The notes under the pieces: model-generated
What the model was told of the DNA's origin: nothing
Database searches by the model: none
The model's input: only the letters and a program-made list of their open reading frames with translations
Position numbers and translations under genes: made by a program
Origin: Oscillatoria sp. SIO1A7
Lineage (GTDB): Bacteria; Cyanobacteriota; Cyanobacteriia; Cyanobacteriales; Laspinemataceae
Direction: 5' to 3'
Length of the DNA stretch: 64,000 bases
NCBI GenBank assembly: GCA_010672965.1
Contig: JAAHFN010000004.1
Span: 124,001-188,000, forward strand
Shown: positions 31,857 through 41,181 of the stretch, in pieces
Position numbering within the stretch: the first letter of the stretch is position 1
Layout of the letters: each line of letters opens with the position of its first letter

Positions 31857-32396
31857 CTAGGAATTAAATTGAGTGCGAATTGTCTCGATTCGGGTGCGAT
31901 TTGCTCCCAAGTCCGACTGTCCCAGTCGCGAGGCAGAGCGAACTTGGATAAGGCCAGCGGCTTCGTCTATATAAAATTCTACATCATCTACAAACCCCAT
32001 TAGAGCGCTGGTAAACTCGGCATAGAGGTAATTGTCTTTTTCTGAGATGATTTTAGCATTATCTGTTTTTTCGATAACGGCTTTTAGCTTAGCAAAAGCT
32101 TCGGCGGGTGCCGAATTGTATTGCAGCGGTTCTATTTTATGTTCCTTGTCGGTACTTTGGCTGGAGACGCAATTGGGAGAGCCGGGGCAGGGTTGCAGTT
32201 TGCCGTCTTTTACGCCGAGATTGGCAGGACGCTTGCCGGAAAAGGAGAAGATGCTAGCAATCATAGTGCCTGATGTATGTGAAAATGAATGGGCGAAGGC
32301 AGGAGGAGTCTGCCAAAAATAACAGAAAGCGGCGAATAGCCAGGAAATGCAGAGGGCGAGTGGTTTGACTTTGGAAACGATTCGCGAGTTGTGCAT
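31857..32396 (-). CDS. DUF1499-family exported protein
   Basis: 179 residues. The N-terminus is a signal peptide or anchor (KPLALCISWLFAAFCYFW...AFAH). The DUF1499 core follows: a CPGSPNCVSSQSTDKEHKIE motif with two cysteines, LKAVIEKTDNAKIISEKDNY, then LYAEFTSALMGFVDDVEFYI and the final IQVRSASRLGQSDLGANRTR block, which is the strongest family signature. DUF1499 proteins are common in cyanobacteria and chloroplast relatives; the function is unknown, with a thylakoid or periplasmic location expected. The gene stands alone between repeats. Confidence 0.85.
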   Translation of the reverse strand: MHNSRIVSKVKPLALCISWLFAAFCYFWQTPPAFAHSFSHTSGTMIASIFSFSGKRPANLGVKDGKLQPCPGSPNCVSSQSTDKEHKIEPLQYNSAPAEAFAKLKAVIEKTDNAKIISEKDNYLYAEFTSALMGFVDDVEFYIDEAAGLIQVRSASRLGQSDLGANRTRIETIRTQFNS

Positions 32397-32683
32397 TCAG
32401 AACATGACGCCCAAAACATGGCGACTAATTGTACTAGCGCTAATTGTATCGAATTTTGGAGGCGGCATTGGGGAAGAGCGGAATTGGGCATTGGGCAATA
32501 ACTGGGGTGTGGGGTGTGGGGTGTGGGGTGTAGGGGAAGAGAGATGGGGGAGGGTGGGGAGAGGGGAGGATGGGGAGGAGAATATTCTGCGCCTTCTTCC
32601 CACACCTCCCACACACCCTACACCCTACACCCCACACCCTCCGAGCGGTTCCAAGTTACGGCGTAATCGAGAGGTATTGGGAT

Positions 32684-35341
32684 ATGACAGATAAAGGAAA
32701 ATCAGGAAAATCGGGAAAATCTATATATCCCCTGCGGGCTTTGGGGCTGATTTGGCTCCTGGGGGCGCTGTGCGATCGCCTCTGGTTTGCCCTAGACCGC
32801 TCCGTCCCCGCCTGGGACCAGGCAGATTACCTGACTGGTGCTGCTAACTATTGGCGATCGCTGCAAAATCCCCATTGGCTCGACGGCGACTGGTGGCAAA
32901 GTCTCTGGCTGCTCTCGTCAAAAATTCCCCCAGGCACTTATATCGCCACGGCTTTTGTTCACAATCTCTGCGGGCTCGGAGGCGATCGCGCTACTTTAAT
33001 TAATCTCGGCTTCAGCGCTATTCTTCTCGCTTCTGTCTATGGATTGGGCACTCGACTTTTTAATCCCCAAGTCGGAATCTGGGCAGCAGGATTCTGCTTG
33101 CTCTTCCCGGGTTTGTATCGCGCCCGCCTGGATTTCTTGCTCGACTATCCCCTAACCGCAGCTTGCACTTTGAGCTTTTATTGCCTGACTGCTTGGAAGC
33201 TCGCTGCTTGGCAAGAGAATGCGAGAGAAAAAAGAAAATTATTTTATTCCTTTTTCTGGGCGATCGCTTTTGGTCTCTCCCTAGGATTGGCGCTAATGGT
33301 CAAGCAACCCGCAATTTTATTTCTTTTAGCGCCAGTCTTGTGGGTAGCCGGCGCTGCCATTCGCCGCCGCAATTGGCTAAACTTGGCTCAATTGGCTCTG
33401 GCATTGTTGCTATCCGCCGCCGTTATCTATCCCTGGTATCGCACTAATTGGCTGCTAGTCTTGACTGGGAGCAAGCGAGCAACTATCGATGCCGCGATCG
33501 CAGAAGGCGACCCCGCCCTAAACAGTCTTTCTGCCTGGACGTATTATTTAGACAAAATTCCAGAGCTAGTTTCTTGGCCGCTATTAATTGTTGGTCTTCT
33601 CGGCTGTCTTATTTATGGTTGGAGCAATGGATGGGTGGCAGAACAAGAAGAACAAGACTCTCAATCTAACAGTTACCAAACTCCCCCATCTTCCCAACCT
33701 CCCCAATCTCCCCACCTTCCCCACACTCCCCACCCTCCTTCCTCCCTAGAATGGTTGGTAGTATTTTGGCTTGGCGCTTATTTGCTTTGTTCTCTCAACG
33801 TTAATAAAGATCCTCGCTATATTTTGCCAATTTTGCCGGTATGTTCGATATTTTTAGCCTGCGGTTTTACTCTCTGGGTCGGGCGCTGGGGCAAGCTGCT
33901 GCGTTGGGGAACTTGTGGCTTGGCGATCGCCCTAATGCTATTTTCCTTATGGCCGGTGGAGGATTGGGCAAAGCGAACTCCTGGAGAACATCATGCTTAT
34001 ATCGGTCTTAAGTGGCCTCACGAAAATGCGATCGCTGAAATAGTTAGCGCCCAGCCGTACTTGCGCGCCACTATCGGAGTTTTGCCTTCGACTGCAGAGA
34101 TTAACCAGCATAATTTTAACTATTACGGAGCTTTAGCGGATTTCCAGGTTTACGGGCGTCAAGTGGGAACGCGGCGATCGCAAATTGCCCAAGACACCCG
34201 CTCCCTCTCCTGGTTCATAACCAAAACTGGCGAGCAAGGTTCCGTTCCCGAAGCCCAAAAAATAATTTCAGAAGCGATCGAGCAAAGTCCCGATTTTCAA
34301 TTGCACAAAAGTTGGCCTCTACCCGATGGCAGCACTTTAAAACTCTATCGCCGCCAAACCCGGAGCGTAGAAGTCCAGAAGCTGCAAGAGTCGCCACCGC
34401 CCGCTAAGGTTGCTCTAGAACAAGTCGCCTTACCCACCGAAGCACCGCCGGGAATGCCAGTACCGATCGCCTACCAATGGAAAGGCTCTTGGCAGCAATT
34501 GCGATCGGGTTTGGTTCTCCTGACTTGGTCGGCAACAGATAAATCGAGCGATCGACTTAATACCTCCCGTAGGACGGGCGACACGAGAGTCCCTCCCGCT
34601 GAGACAGGCGAGACGCCTGTCCTACGGGATACTCGCTGGTTTCACGATCGCGCTATTGGTATGGGAGAATTGCATTCAGCAAATCCAACTGCTTCAGGGG
34701 GATTTAGAGTTTGGGAACGGACGGCGATGCTGCCTCCTGCGGACTTGGCTCCGGGGAACTACGAGCTGGAGGCAATATATTTGAATCGGATAACTGGCGA
34801 AACCTATCCGATTGCGATGCCGCCAGTCACTCTAAGGATTGACCCGAAAGCACCGGCATTAGCTGCCCCCGAGCTGGATTTGGTAACCCAGGAGCGATCG
34901 CTGGGTGCCGCCCTTCCTTTAGGAACCGATGCTTTGGATTCCATTTTTAGCGAAGTGGCGCGGATTAACCAGTACGATCCAACTCAGGATTATCTCAAGC
35001 AATCGGAGCTGGCTTTAGAATATCGACTGGAGCAAGAACCGGATAATCTGGAATTTCTGTATGCTTTGGCTCTGGCTAGAGTTTTGCAGCGAAATGCTCC
35101 AGAGGCGATCGCAACTTTAGAGCGAGTCGTGCAATTAGACCCAAACAATCCTTATGCTTATGCTTATCTGGCTTTTGTCAATCTCTATGATTGGCATCCC
35201 GTAGCCGCCGAAGCTGCGCTGAAGCCGGCTCGGCAACTGGCCGGCGATAGAAAGGAAATCCAAGTCCTGAGTGCGGTAGCCGCTTTGATGCGAGGCAATC
35301 TCGTCCAAATGGCAGATTATTTAGGAGAATATGTAAGGTAA
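32684..35341 (+). CDS. Membrane glycosyltransferase-like (GT39/PMT-type) protein with C-terminal TPR
   Basis: 885 residues from the ATG giving MTDKGKSGKSGK; the longer frame upstream is GTGTGGG repeat. The N-terminal half has about ten hydrophobic helices, and the first periplasmic loop begins DRSVPAWDQADYLTGAANY, matching the acidic loop-1 motif of lipid-linked-sugar glycosyltransferases of the GT39/ArnT/PMT group. A periplasmic C-terminal half ends in about two to three TPRs (e.g. EAIATLERVVQLDPNNPYAY). Two stretches are repeat DNA read in frame: a Pro/Ser/His loop (about 329-360) between membrane helices, and a 21-codon insert (about 628-648, TGDTRVPPAETGETPVL) from a GTAGGACGGGCG palindrome. 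Probable role: transfer of a sugar to lipid or protein outside the membrane. Confidence 0.78.
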   Translation: MTDKGKSGKSGKSIYPLRALGLIWLLGALCDRLWFALDRSVPAWDQADYLTGAANYWRSLQNPHWLDGDWWQSLWLLSSKIPPGTYIATAFVHNLCGLGGDRATLINLGFSAILLASVYGLGTRLFNPQVGIWAAGFCLLFPGLYRARLDFLLDYPLTAACTLSFYCLTAWKLAAWQENAREKRKLFYSFFWAIAFGLSLGLALMVKQPAILFLLAPVLWVAGAAIRRRNWLNLAQLALALLLSAAVIYPWYRTNWLLVLTGSKRATIDAAIAEGDPALNSLSAWTYYLDKIPELVSWPLLIVGLLGCLIYGWSNGWVAEQEEQDSQSNSYQTPPSSQPPQSPHLPHTPHPPSSLEWLVVFWLGAYLLCSLNVNKDPRYILPILPVCSIFLACGFTLWVGRWGKLLRWGTCGLAIALMLFSLWPVEDWAKRTPGEHHAYIGLKWPHENAIAEIVSAQPYLRATIGVLPSTAEINQHNFNYYGALADFQVYGRQVGTRRSQIAQDTRSLSWFITKTGEQGSVPEAQKIISEAIEQSPDFQLHKSWPLPDGSTLKLYRRQTRSVEVQKLQESPPPAKVALEQVALPTEAPPGMPVPIAYQWKGSWQQLRSGLVLLTWSATDKSSDRLNTSRRTGDTRVPPAETGETPVLRDTRWFHDRAIGMGELHSANPTASGGFRVWERTAMLPPADLAPGNYELEAIYLNRITGETYPIAMPPVTLRIDPKAPALAAPELDLVTQERSLGAALPLGTDALDSIFSEVARINQYDPTQDYLKQSELALEYRLEQEPDNLEFLYALALARVLQRNAPEAIATLERVVQLDPNNPYAYAYLAFVNLYDWHPVAAEAALKPARQLAGDRKEIQVLSAVAALMRGNLVQMADYLGEYVR
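34566..34628. mobile_element. In-frame 63-bp palindromic repeat inside the GT39-like gene
   Basis: CCCGTAGGACGGGCG on the left and CGCCTGTCCTACGGG on the right form the inverted repeat; the length, 63 bp, equals 21 codons. Flanks both carry ATAC (34560-34563 and 34629-34632). Non-coding relatives of this palindrome are common between genes. Confidence 0.8.
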
Positions 35342-35386
35342 ATTGCCAAAAAAAGGGCGAATGCCATTCGCCCCTACTCCAAAATA

Positions 35387-35539
35387 ATATCAAATCCGGT
35401 TAATCGCCTTAAAAAAGGTTTTACCGTAGAACGGGCGTCTCGCCCGTTTCAAAAAAAGGGCGGGCGGGGGGGACAGGCGGGACGCCCGTCCTACAGGAGA
35501 TTACAAATTTTTCTGTGGGTATTTAACCGTATTTGATAT
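35387..35539. mobile_element. Family-2 miniature element with internal GTAGGACGGGC palindrome
   Basis: Ends ATATCAAATCCGGTTAA and TTAACCGTATTTGATAT. The interior is a second palindrome (GTAGAACGGGCGTCTCGCCC ... GGCGGGACGCCCGTCCTAC), so one repeat sits inside another. 153 bp. Confidence 0.85.
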
Positions 35540-35586
35540 AACGATCGTTCAAGACTCAAAACTCAAAACTCAAAACTCCATAAACG

Positions 35587-36501
35587 ATGCTAAAAATTGT
35601 TTCTTTGATTCCGAGTGCTACGGAAGTTGTGGCTAGCTTGGGGCTGGCAGAATATTTGGTGGGGCGATCGCACGAATGCGATTATCCCTCAGAAGTACAA
35701 AAGCTGCCCGTATGCACTCAGCCCAAGTTCAATCCCGAAGGCAGCAGCGGCGAAATCCACGATCGCGTGACCGATTTATTGCAAACTGCTCTAAGCGTCT
35801 ATCGGATAGAAACCAATATTCTCCAGCAGTTGCAGCCGACTCATATTATTACCCAAGCTCAGTGCGATGTTTGTGCGGTTAGTCTCGCCGATGTCGAAAA
35901 AGCGGCTGCTACTTTATTAGGTTGCCAACCGCAAGTTATTTCCCTCCAGCCGAACTTATTAGCAGAGGTTTGGACGGATATGGAGCGAGTTGCTTCGGCT
36001 TTGGGAGTGGATGGGACGGGAGCGATCGCTTCTCTAAAATACCGGGTGGAAGCAGTTGTCGAGAAAACTAAAACTTTGCCCGAAGCCCAGCTTCCTACCG
36101 TAGCCTGCATCGAGTGGAGTCAACCCCTGATGGCAGCGGGGAATTGGATTCCCGAATTAGTTTCCCTTGCTGGCGGGCGATCGCTCTTCGGCATCCCCGG
36201 CCAGCATTCTCCCTGGTTGCAATGGCAAGATTTAGTTGCCGCCGACCCAGACATTATTATATGTATGCCTTGCGGCTTCGATTTGGCAAAAACTCGGGAA
36301 GATGCCCTACAGCTAACTCAATATCCAGAATGGAAGGATTTGTCAGCAGTTCGCAGCGATCGCGTCTATATTACTGATGGCAATTCCTATTTCAATCGTC
36401 CCGGACCGCGATTGGTTGATTCTCTAGAAATCTTGGCCGAAATTCTCCATCGCGATCTTTTTCCCGTTTCTTATCTCGGCAGCGGATGGGAAGTTATGTA
36501 G
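35587..36501 (+). CDS. Cobalamin/siderophore-binding periplasmic-type protein (BtuF-like)
   Basis: 304 residues with the class III solute-binding fold: RIVSLIPSATEVVASLG-like N-terminal block (KIVSLIPSATEVVASLGLAE), VGRSHECDYP, the HIITQAQCDVCAVSLADVEK segment found in the cyanobacterial/plant 'cobalamin-binding protein' group, VACIEWSQPLMAAGNWIPEL, and C-terminal GNSYFNRPGPRLVDSLEILA. There is no signal peptide, so unlike classical BtuF it may be cytoplasmic or exported another way. The two Cys of QCDVC could bind a metal or corrinoid. It is not next to an ABC permease. ACTCAAA heptamers fill the leader. Confidence 0.82.
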   Translation: MLKIVSLIPSATEVVASLGLAEYLVGRSHECDYPSEVQKLPVCTQPKFNPEGSSGEIHDRVTDLLQTALSVYRIETNILQQLQPTHIITQAQCDVCAVSLADVEKAAATLLGCQPQVISLQPNLLAEVWTDMERVASALGVDGTGAIASLKYRVEAVVEKTKTLPEAQLPTVACIEWSQPLMAAGNWIPELVSLAGGRSLFGIPGQHSPWLQWQDLVAADPDIIICMPCGFDLAKTREDALQLTQYPEWKDLSAVRSDRVYITDGNSYFNRPGPRLVDSLEILAEILHRDLFPVSYLGSGWEVM

Positions 36502-36643
36502 GGTGTGGTGTGTGGTGTGTGGTGTGTGGGGTGTCGGGTGTCGGGCGTCGGGCGTGGGGTGGTCAATATTGACTATGCGCATTATTCAGCCAACAACGGC
36601 ATAAAATAGTCTCGTTTAGTCAAACCAACGAGTTGAAGAGATT

Positions 36644-37213
36644 ATGGATTCTCGGGAGCTGATAAATCGCTACAATGCGGGAGAAAGAGATTTTAGCGGC
36701 GTCGATCTGACTGGAGCCTCCCTGGCATACGCCAAATTATATAAAATTTCTCTGCGCGACGCCTGCTTGGCCAGAGCATCCCTGGGCGGGGCAGACCTTC
36801 GGGGCGCAGACCTGCGAGGAGCGGATTTCAGCGGGGCCGTGCTGAATCGCGCCTCTCTAGCTTGCGCCGATCTTCAAGGAGCTTCCCTAAATGGAGCATC
36901 GTTGCGAGAAACAGACTTATTCCGAGCAGATTTAACCAAGGCATCTCTCAACGACGCCGACCTACACGAAGCAGATTTGCGGGAAACTTCTCTAGACAAT
37001 GCGTCTTTGGAGAGAACATCTTTAAAAGAAGCAGACTTGCGCGAGGCATCTGCGAGCGGAGCTAATTTAATGGCAAGCTCTCTAATAGGAGCCAATCTCC
37101 AGAAGACATCTTTAGATAGTGCTAACCTAGAGCGGGCAGATCTCGGGAATACAGATCTAGCTCAGACGAATTTGATATATGCGACTATGCCCGATGGGAC
37201 TGTTTGGGAATAG
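36644..37213 (+). CDS. Pentapeptide-repeat protein
   Basis: 189 residues almost wholly of A(D/S)L(X)X pentapeptides, beginning ERDFSGVDLTGASLAYAKLY and continuing through ADLRGADLRGADFSGAVLNR to ADLGNTDLAQTNLIYATMPD. About 30 repeats would form a right-handed quadrilateral beta-helix of seven to eight coils. No signal peptide is seen, so cytoplasmic. Some pentapeptide proteins mimic DNA and protect gyrase; most cyanobacterial ones have no known role. The unusually frequent ASL repeats (Ser in place of Asp at position 2) give it a less acidic face. The start is set by GAAGAGATTATG. Confidence 0.88.
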   Translation: MDSRELINRYNAGERDFSGVDLTGASLAYAKLYKISLRDACLARASLGGADLRGADLRGADFSGAVLNRASLACADLQGASLNGASLRETDLFRADLTKASLNDADLHEADLRETSLDNASLERTSLKEADLREASASGANLMASSLIGANLQKTSLDSANLERADLGNTDLAQTNLIYATMPDGTVWE

Positions 37214-37675
37214 GGCAAACAATTAGGGTGTAGGGTGTAGGGTGTAGGGTGTAGGGAGAAGAAGGGGATAAGACGACGACGAGGGCAGTATAAGCATTAA
37301 GGGATTTCCAAATAAAAATTTCTCTCTCGCTTCCCCGTAGGACGGGCGTCCCGCCTGTCCGGAGCCCAGAGACTTCTCGGAAGCCCGTCCTACGAAGAAG
37401 GATAATTTATTTCTTGGAATTCCCTACACCCTACACCCTACACCCTACACCCCCGCCTTTGGGAATTGGGCATTGGATAGACTGCAATAACAGGACCTCG
37501 GTTACTTTTGCGAAAGGAGAGAATTTCAATTTTGTAATTTGAGGTAGGGGCGAATGGTATTCGCCCTTCCCGTAAGGGTGAGCTGAAAGCTGAAAGCTGA
37601 GAGCTGAAAGCTGAGAGCTGAATGCTGAGAGCTGAATGCTGAAAGCTGAGAGCTGAGAGCATGGCAAAGTGGTAG
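37214..37675. repeat. GTGTAGG, AAAGCTG and GTAGGACGGGCG repeats, no gene
   Basis: Heptamer arrays at both ends, a palindrome (GTAGGACGGGCGTCCCGCCTGTCC...GCCCGTCCTAC, 37337-37394) and about ten GAGAGCTGA/GAAAGCTGA units (37578-37660). No coding potential other than repeat-derived frames. Confidence 0.85.
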
Positions 37676-37697
37676 TATATTTTTAAAATAAAAGCTA

Positions 37698-38468
37698 ATG
37701 AAACCCAAAAATTTAGTTCGATTAGGAATATTAGCTGCAATTTGCTTGGCAAGACCGGCGATCGCAGAAAATTTGACCCATATCCAACAACTACTCAGCA
37801 CCAGAGAATGTCCTGAGTGCGAGCTGAGCGATGCGGGGTTGGTGATGGCCTCTCTGCAAAATGCCAAACTCAGCGAGGCGAATCTGAGTCGAGCCAATCT
37901 CAGTCGCGCTCTGCTAAACGGTGCCGACCTTAGCGGTGCCGACCTCAGAGGTGCTTCCCTGTTTGGGGCGAATCTCACGGGAGCCAATCTGACCGGTGCC
38001 GACCTTAGCGGTGCCGATCTCAGGCAAGCTTATCTGGTTGGGGTCGATTTCACTGACGCCAAACTGGATGGAGCTTATTTGCAGGGAGCTATAGGCGCTC
38101 CGACGAAGATTCTCAAAGTCGAGGACGTACATAACTGGGGGGTGGCTGCAGCCCAGCGGAAAAACTACGATCGCGCGATTGATTATTTTGGCCAAGCGAT
38201 CGCTTTGGATTCTGAGTTTGCCCTAAGCTACTTGGCTCGCAGCATTGTCCGCGCCGAGATGGGAGATACTCCTGCTTCCCTAGAAGACGCGCGATCGGCT
38301 TCGGAACTGTTTGCCGCCCAAAACAATACCGAGGGTCTTCAAACTTCCCAAACTTTAATTGCACAGCTCGAAGCTTTTGAGGCAGCTCGCCAGCAAGGCG
38401 GTTCCGGCAATGGAATTATGCAAACCATCGGCACTCTCGGCTACACGGTGCTGCGATTGCTGTTTTGA
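37698..38468 (+). CDS. Exported pentapeptide-repeat plus TPR protein
   Basis: 256 residues. A signal peptide (KPKNLVRLGILAAICLARPAIA) precedes a two-Cys motif (TRECPECELSDAGL) common to secreted cyanobacterial pentapeptide proteins. About fourteen pentapeptides follow (LSRANLSRALLNGADLSGAD onward), then two TPR-like helical pairs (about 145-210; NYDRAIDYFGQAIALDSEFA). The C-terminal 30 residues hold a mildly hydrophobic helix (IMQTIGTLGYTVLRLLF). Expected in the lumen or periplasm. It is separated from the other pentapeptide gene by 480 bp of repeats, so not an operon. Confidence 0.85.
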   Translation: MKPKNLVRLGILAAICLARPAIAENLTHIQQLLSTRECPECELSDAGLVMASLQNAKLSEANLSRANLSRALLNGADLSGADLRGASLFGANLTGANLTGADLSGADLRQAYLVGVDFTDAKLDGAYLQGAIGAPTKILKVEDVHNWGVAAAQRKNYDRAIDYFGQAIALDSEFALSYLARSIVRAEMGDTPASLEDARSASELFAAQNNTEGLQTSQTLIAQLEAFEAARQQGGSGNGIMQTIGTLGYTVLRLLF

Positions 38469-38850
38469 GTTTGAAGCAATGAGAGTTTTAAGTCTAGCTC
38501 GAAAAAATGAGAGGTTTAAGTTTTGAGTTTTGAGTTTTTTTAAAAATAAAAATTAGCTCGAAACTCAAAATAACCTCAATATTGCTAGTGGCCAAAGGAT
38601 GATATATATTGGCAGGGCTATACGGATAAACTCTTGCCCCCGGGAGCGGATTTATGGGTATTTAACCGGATTGTATAGCACTACACAGTAAGGTTAGGAC
38701 GGTTACAAAATGCCACAGCTTACGAAAGGCAAGACTTTGGCTCTCTTGCTGACCGCCGATAGCTGACCGCTTACTGCTATACATAACTAATCCTTAATTG
38801 TCAATTATTAATAAATAATAAACGATTGTCAATTGTCAACTTAGCTTGAC
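38469..38850. repeat. TTTTGAG heptamers and family-2/4 fragments
   Basis: Contains GTTTTGAG runs, a family-2 right-end fragment (TATTTAACCGGATTGTATA near 38656), a family-4-like TATAGCACTAC (38676-38686) and CTGACCGC heptamers. No gene is seen. The leader of the adaptor gene follows. Confidence 0.7.
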
Positions 38851-38952
38851 TGTCTGGCTAATTTTTGCGTAATATTAAGAAAGGTAAAGCGCTTGCAATA
38901 TTTCTTGCAAGGATTGAAGCTTTCAAGGCAATGCTCGGTGGGAGGAAAGACT

Positions 38953-40923
38953 GTGGCGAAAGCCTTACCAGAACTAGAAGGCAAAGAGACACCAGGCAAC
39001 GCACATGAGCGATCGGCCTTGGAATGGGATGATAGGGACCAAGATGACGGCGACTCAAACCAAACAGTAGAGGAAGCTGAAAATACAGATAGAGCGACAA
39101 ACAGGCAAATTTTTGAAGATGAAGACGAAGAGGAAATAGAAGAAAGATTTCCAGATGCAGAGGATGCAGAGGATGCAGAGGATGCGGCCGACCCCAGCCC
39201 CGGAAGCCGCCGCCCTAGGTTTTCTGGGTTATCGGCGGTAGTAGTGGGAATCGGAATTGGCATCGCGATCGCAATGGTTGGGATGCGCTTTCTAGAGCAA
39301 CCGACTACCGGGACAACCGCAGATAGCTCCGAACAGACATCCTCCTCTGAGCCAGAGGCAAAGTCCCCAACGGCTAGGGCTGCTGGCTTGCAAGCCCCGA
39401 CCCTAACTGTTACTACAGGGGAGGTAAGGAGTGCGGCGATCGCCCGTACCCTAGAAGCCACCGGTACTGTTGCTGCTTATGACCTCCTGCCAGTGTTGCC
39501 GCAAACCACTGGGTTGCGCATAGAACAAGTATTGGTAGATGAAGGGGACTATGTGGAGGAGGGCGAAGTGATGGCGGTGCTGGACGATTCGCTACAGCGC
39601 ACGCAAATATACGACGCCCAGGCCCAAGTGGAATCGGCGCGATCGCTGCGTCGGGAAAGAGCGGCGGCGATATCTCAAGCAGAAGCAGGAGTTTCTCAGG
39701 CTCGGGCGGGAGCGGCGGAGGCAGAAGCAGCAGTCTCCCAAGCTATAGCGGCGCGGGCGGAAGCGGAAGCAGCAGTTTCTCAAAGTCTGGCGGCGGAAAG
39801 CGAAGCGGAAGCAGCCCTCGCCGGAACAATAGCTAGTACCGCCGAAGCCGAAGCAGGGCTCGAACAGGCAAAGGCAAATCTCGCTAGCGCCCAAATCGAT
39901 CGCGACTTGGCAAAAAAAGAATTGCAACGCTACCAAGAACTAGCGGATGCTGGAGCAATTGGCCGTCAAGAATTAGACGCTCGCCGCCGAGAAGCCGACA
40001 ATGCCGAAGAAGCAGTTCGAGTTGCCCGGGCAAATATTAAAAGTGCCTCAGCTCGAATTAAAAGCGCCGAGGCTAATTCTAGTAGCGCCCGAGCAAGACT
40101 GGAGAGCGCGGCGGCGAATGTCAGCAGTACCCGCGCGAGACTTAAGAGCGCGGCGGCTAATGTTAGTAGCGCCCAAGCAAGACTGGAGAGCGCGATCGCC
40201 AATATCAGCAATGCAACCGCTCGCGTTGAGAGCGCCCGAGCCAATCTCAGCAATGCCGGGGCCAATATCGACAGCAATCTGGCTAGGCTAGAGCGAGAAG
40301 AAACTCAGCTAGAAAAAACCCTCGTCCGAGCCCCGGCTGGCGGTAGGGTCGCGGAACGAGTAGCTCGGGTTGGGGACGTGACCGGCAGCTCGAAAATGCT
40401 TTTTTCTATCATTAAATATGGCGAGCTAGAGCTACAAGTGAAAGTCCCGGAAACTCAGTTGCCCCAAGTAAAAGTGGGAGCGCCAGTTTATATTACTTCC
40501 GACGCCGATAGCCGCATCAAAATTAGGGGAACGGTGCGAGAAATTGCCCCTTTAGTAGATGAGGAAACTCGTCAAGCTACGGTGAAAGTCAATCTGCCTT
40601 CAATCGACCTACTGCGCCCGGGGATGTTTTTGCGAGCTGCGGTGAAAACTTCGGAAACTCAAGGGCTAACCGCTCCGGCAAAATCAGTATTGCCCCAAGC
40701 CGATGGCAGTTCGATTGTCTATCTGCTGGGCACAGACGATATTGTGCGGGCTCAGCCGGTTGTTATTGGCGAAATTATTGAAGGCGATCCGAGCGATCTA
40801 AGCACTGCCCGAGTGGAAATTAAGAGCGGCCTTAACTTAGGCGATCGCGCTATTGTTTCCGGTGCCGGATATCTCAAAGATGGCGATCGGGTCAAGGTTG
40901 TTGGTGAGAGTTCTGAGTTTTGA
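38953..40923 (+). CDS. RND efflux periplasmic adaptor (HlyD/MFP family) with extended coiled coil
   Basis: 656 residues from a GTG preceded by GGGAGGAAAG, a strong ribosome binding site five bases upstream; the longer TTG frame lacks one. Order: an acidic cytoplasmic head of about 90 residues (DEDEEEIEERF, DAEDAEDAEDAAD); one membrane helix (SGLSAVVVGIGIGIAIAMVG); a lipoyl half (LRIEQVLVDEGDYVEEGEVM); an Ala/Glu/Arg-rich helical hairpin of about 235 residues built from 7- to 11-residue repeats (SSARARLESAAANVSS-type); the second lipoyl half (TLVRAPAGGRVAERVARVGD); then beta-barrel and membrane-proximal domains. The usual MFP hairpin is 50-100 residues, so this one is very long. It pairs with the RND pump gene 258 bp downstream. 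Confidence 0.87.
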   Translation: MAKALPELEGKETPGNAHERSALEWDDRDQDDGDSNQTVEEAENTDRATNRQIFEDEDEEEIEERFPDAEDAEDAEDAADPSPGSRRPRFSGLSAVVVGIGIGIAIAMVGMRFLEQPTTGTTADSSEQTSSSEPEAKSPTARAAGLQAPTLTVTTGEVRSAAIARTLEATGTVAAYDLLPVLPQTTGLRIEQVLVDEGDYVEEGEVMAVLDDSLQRTQIYDAQAQVESARSLRRERAAAISQAEAGVSQARAGAAEAEAAVSQAIAARAEAEAAVSQSLAAESEAEAALAGTIASTAEAEAGLEQAKANLASAQIDRDLAKKELQRYQELADAGAIGRQELDARRREADNAEEAVRVARANIKSASARIKSAEANSSSARARLESAAANVSSTRARLKSAAANVSSAQARLESAIANISNATARVESARANLSNAGANIDSNLARLEREETQLEKTLVRAPAGGRVAERVARVGDVTGSSKMLFSIIKYGELELQVKVPETQLPQVKVGAPVYITSDADSRIKIRGTVREIAPLVDEETRQATVKVNLPSIDLLRPGMFLRAAVKTSETQGLTAPAKSVLPQADGSSIVYLLGTDDIVRAQPVVIGEIIEGDPSDLSTARVEIKSGLNLGDRAIVSGAGYLKDGDRVKVVGESSEF

Positions 40924-41178
40924 GTTTTGAGTTGATTGTAGGTTTCTGACTGCTCAAAACTTAAAACTTAAAGGCAAAGGTCTTGTCCTGAATTGCTCGG
41001 TCAATCAAAAGGCGAGAGTTTTGAGTTTTGAGTTTTGAGTTGATTGTCAGTTTATGACTGCTCAAAACTTAAAAATTAAAGGCAAAGGTCTTTGTCCTGA
41101 ATTCCTCCGCATAACCTACCAAAAATAAAAAATATCGAGCTAAGAACTTAAAACTCAAAACTCAAAACTTAAAACTTT
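40918..41178. repeat. TTTTGAG/ACTCAAA heptamers between adaptor and pump genes
   Basis: Two related ~100-bp blocks in direct order (GAGTTTTGAGTTGATTGTxxGTTTxTGACTGCTCAAAACTTAAAA, near 40917 and 41024) and further ACTTAAAA runs up to the pump start. The adaptor and pump may still be co-transcribed; no terminator is evident. Confidence 0.8.
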
Positions 41179-41181
41179 TCC

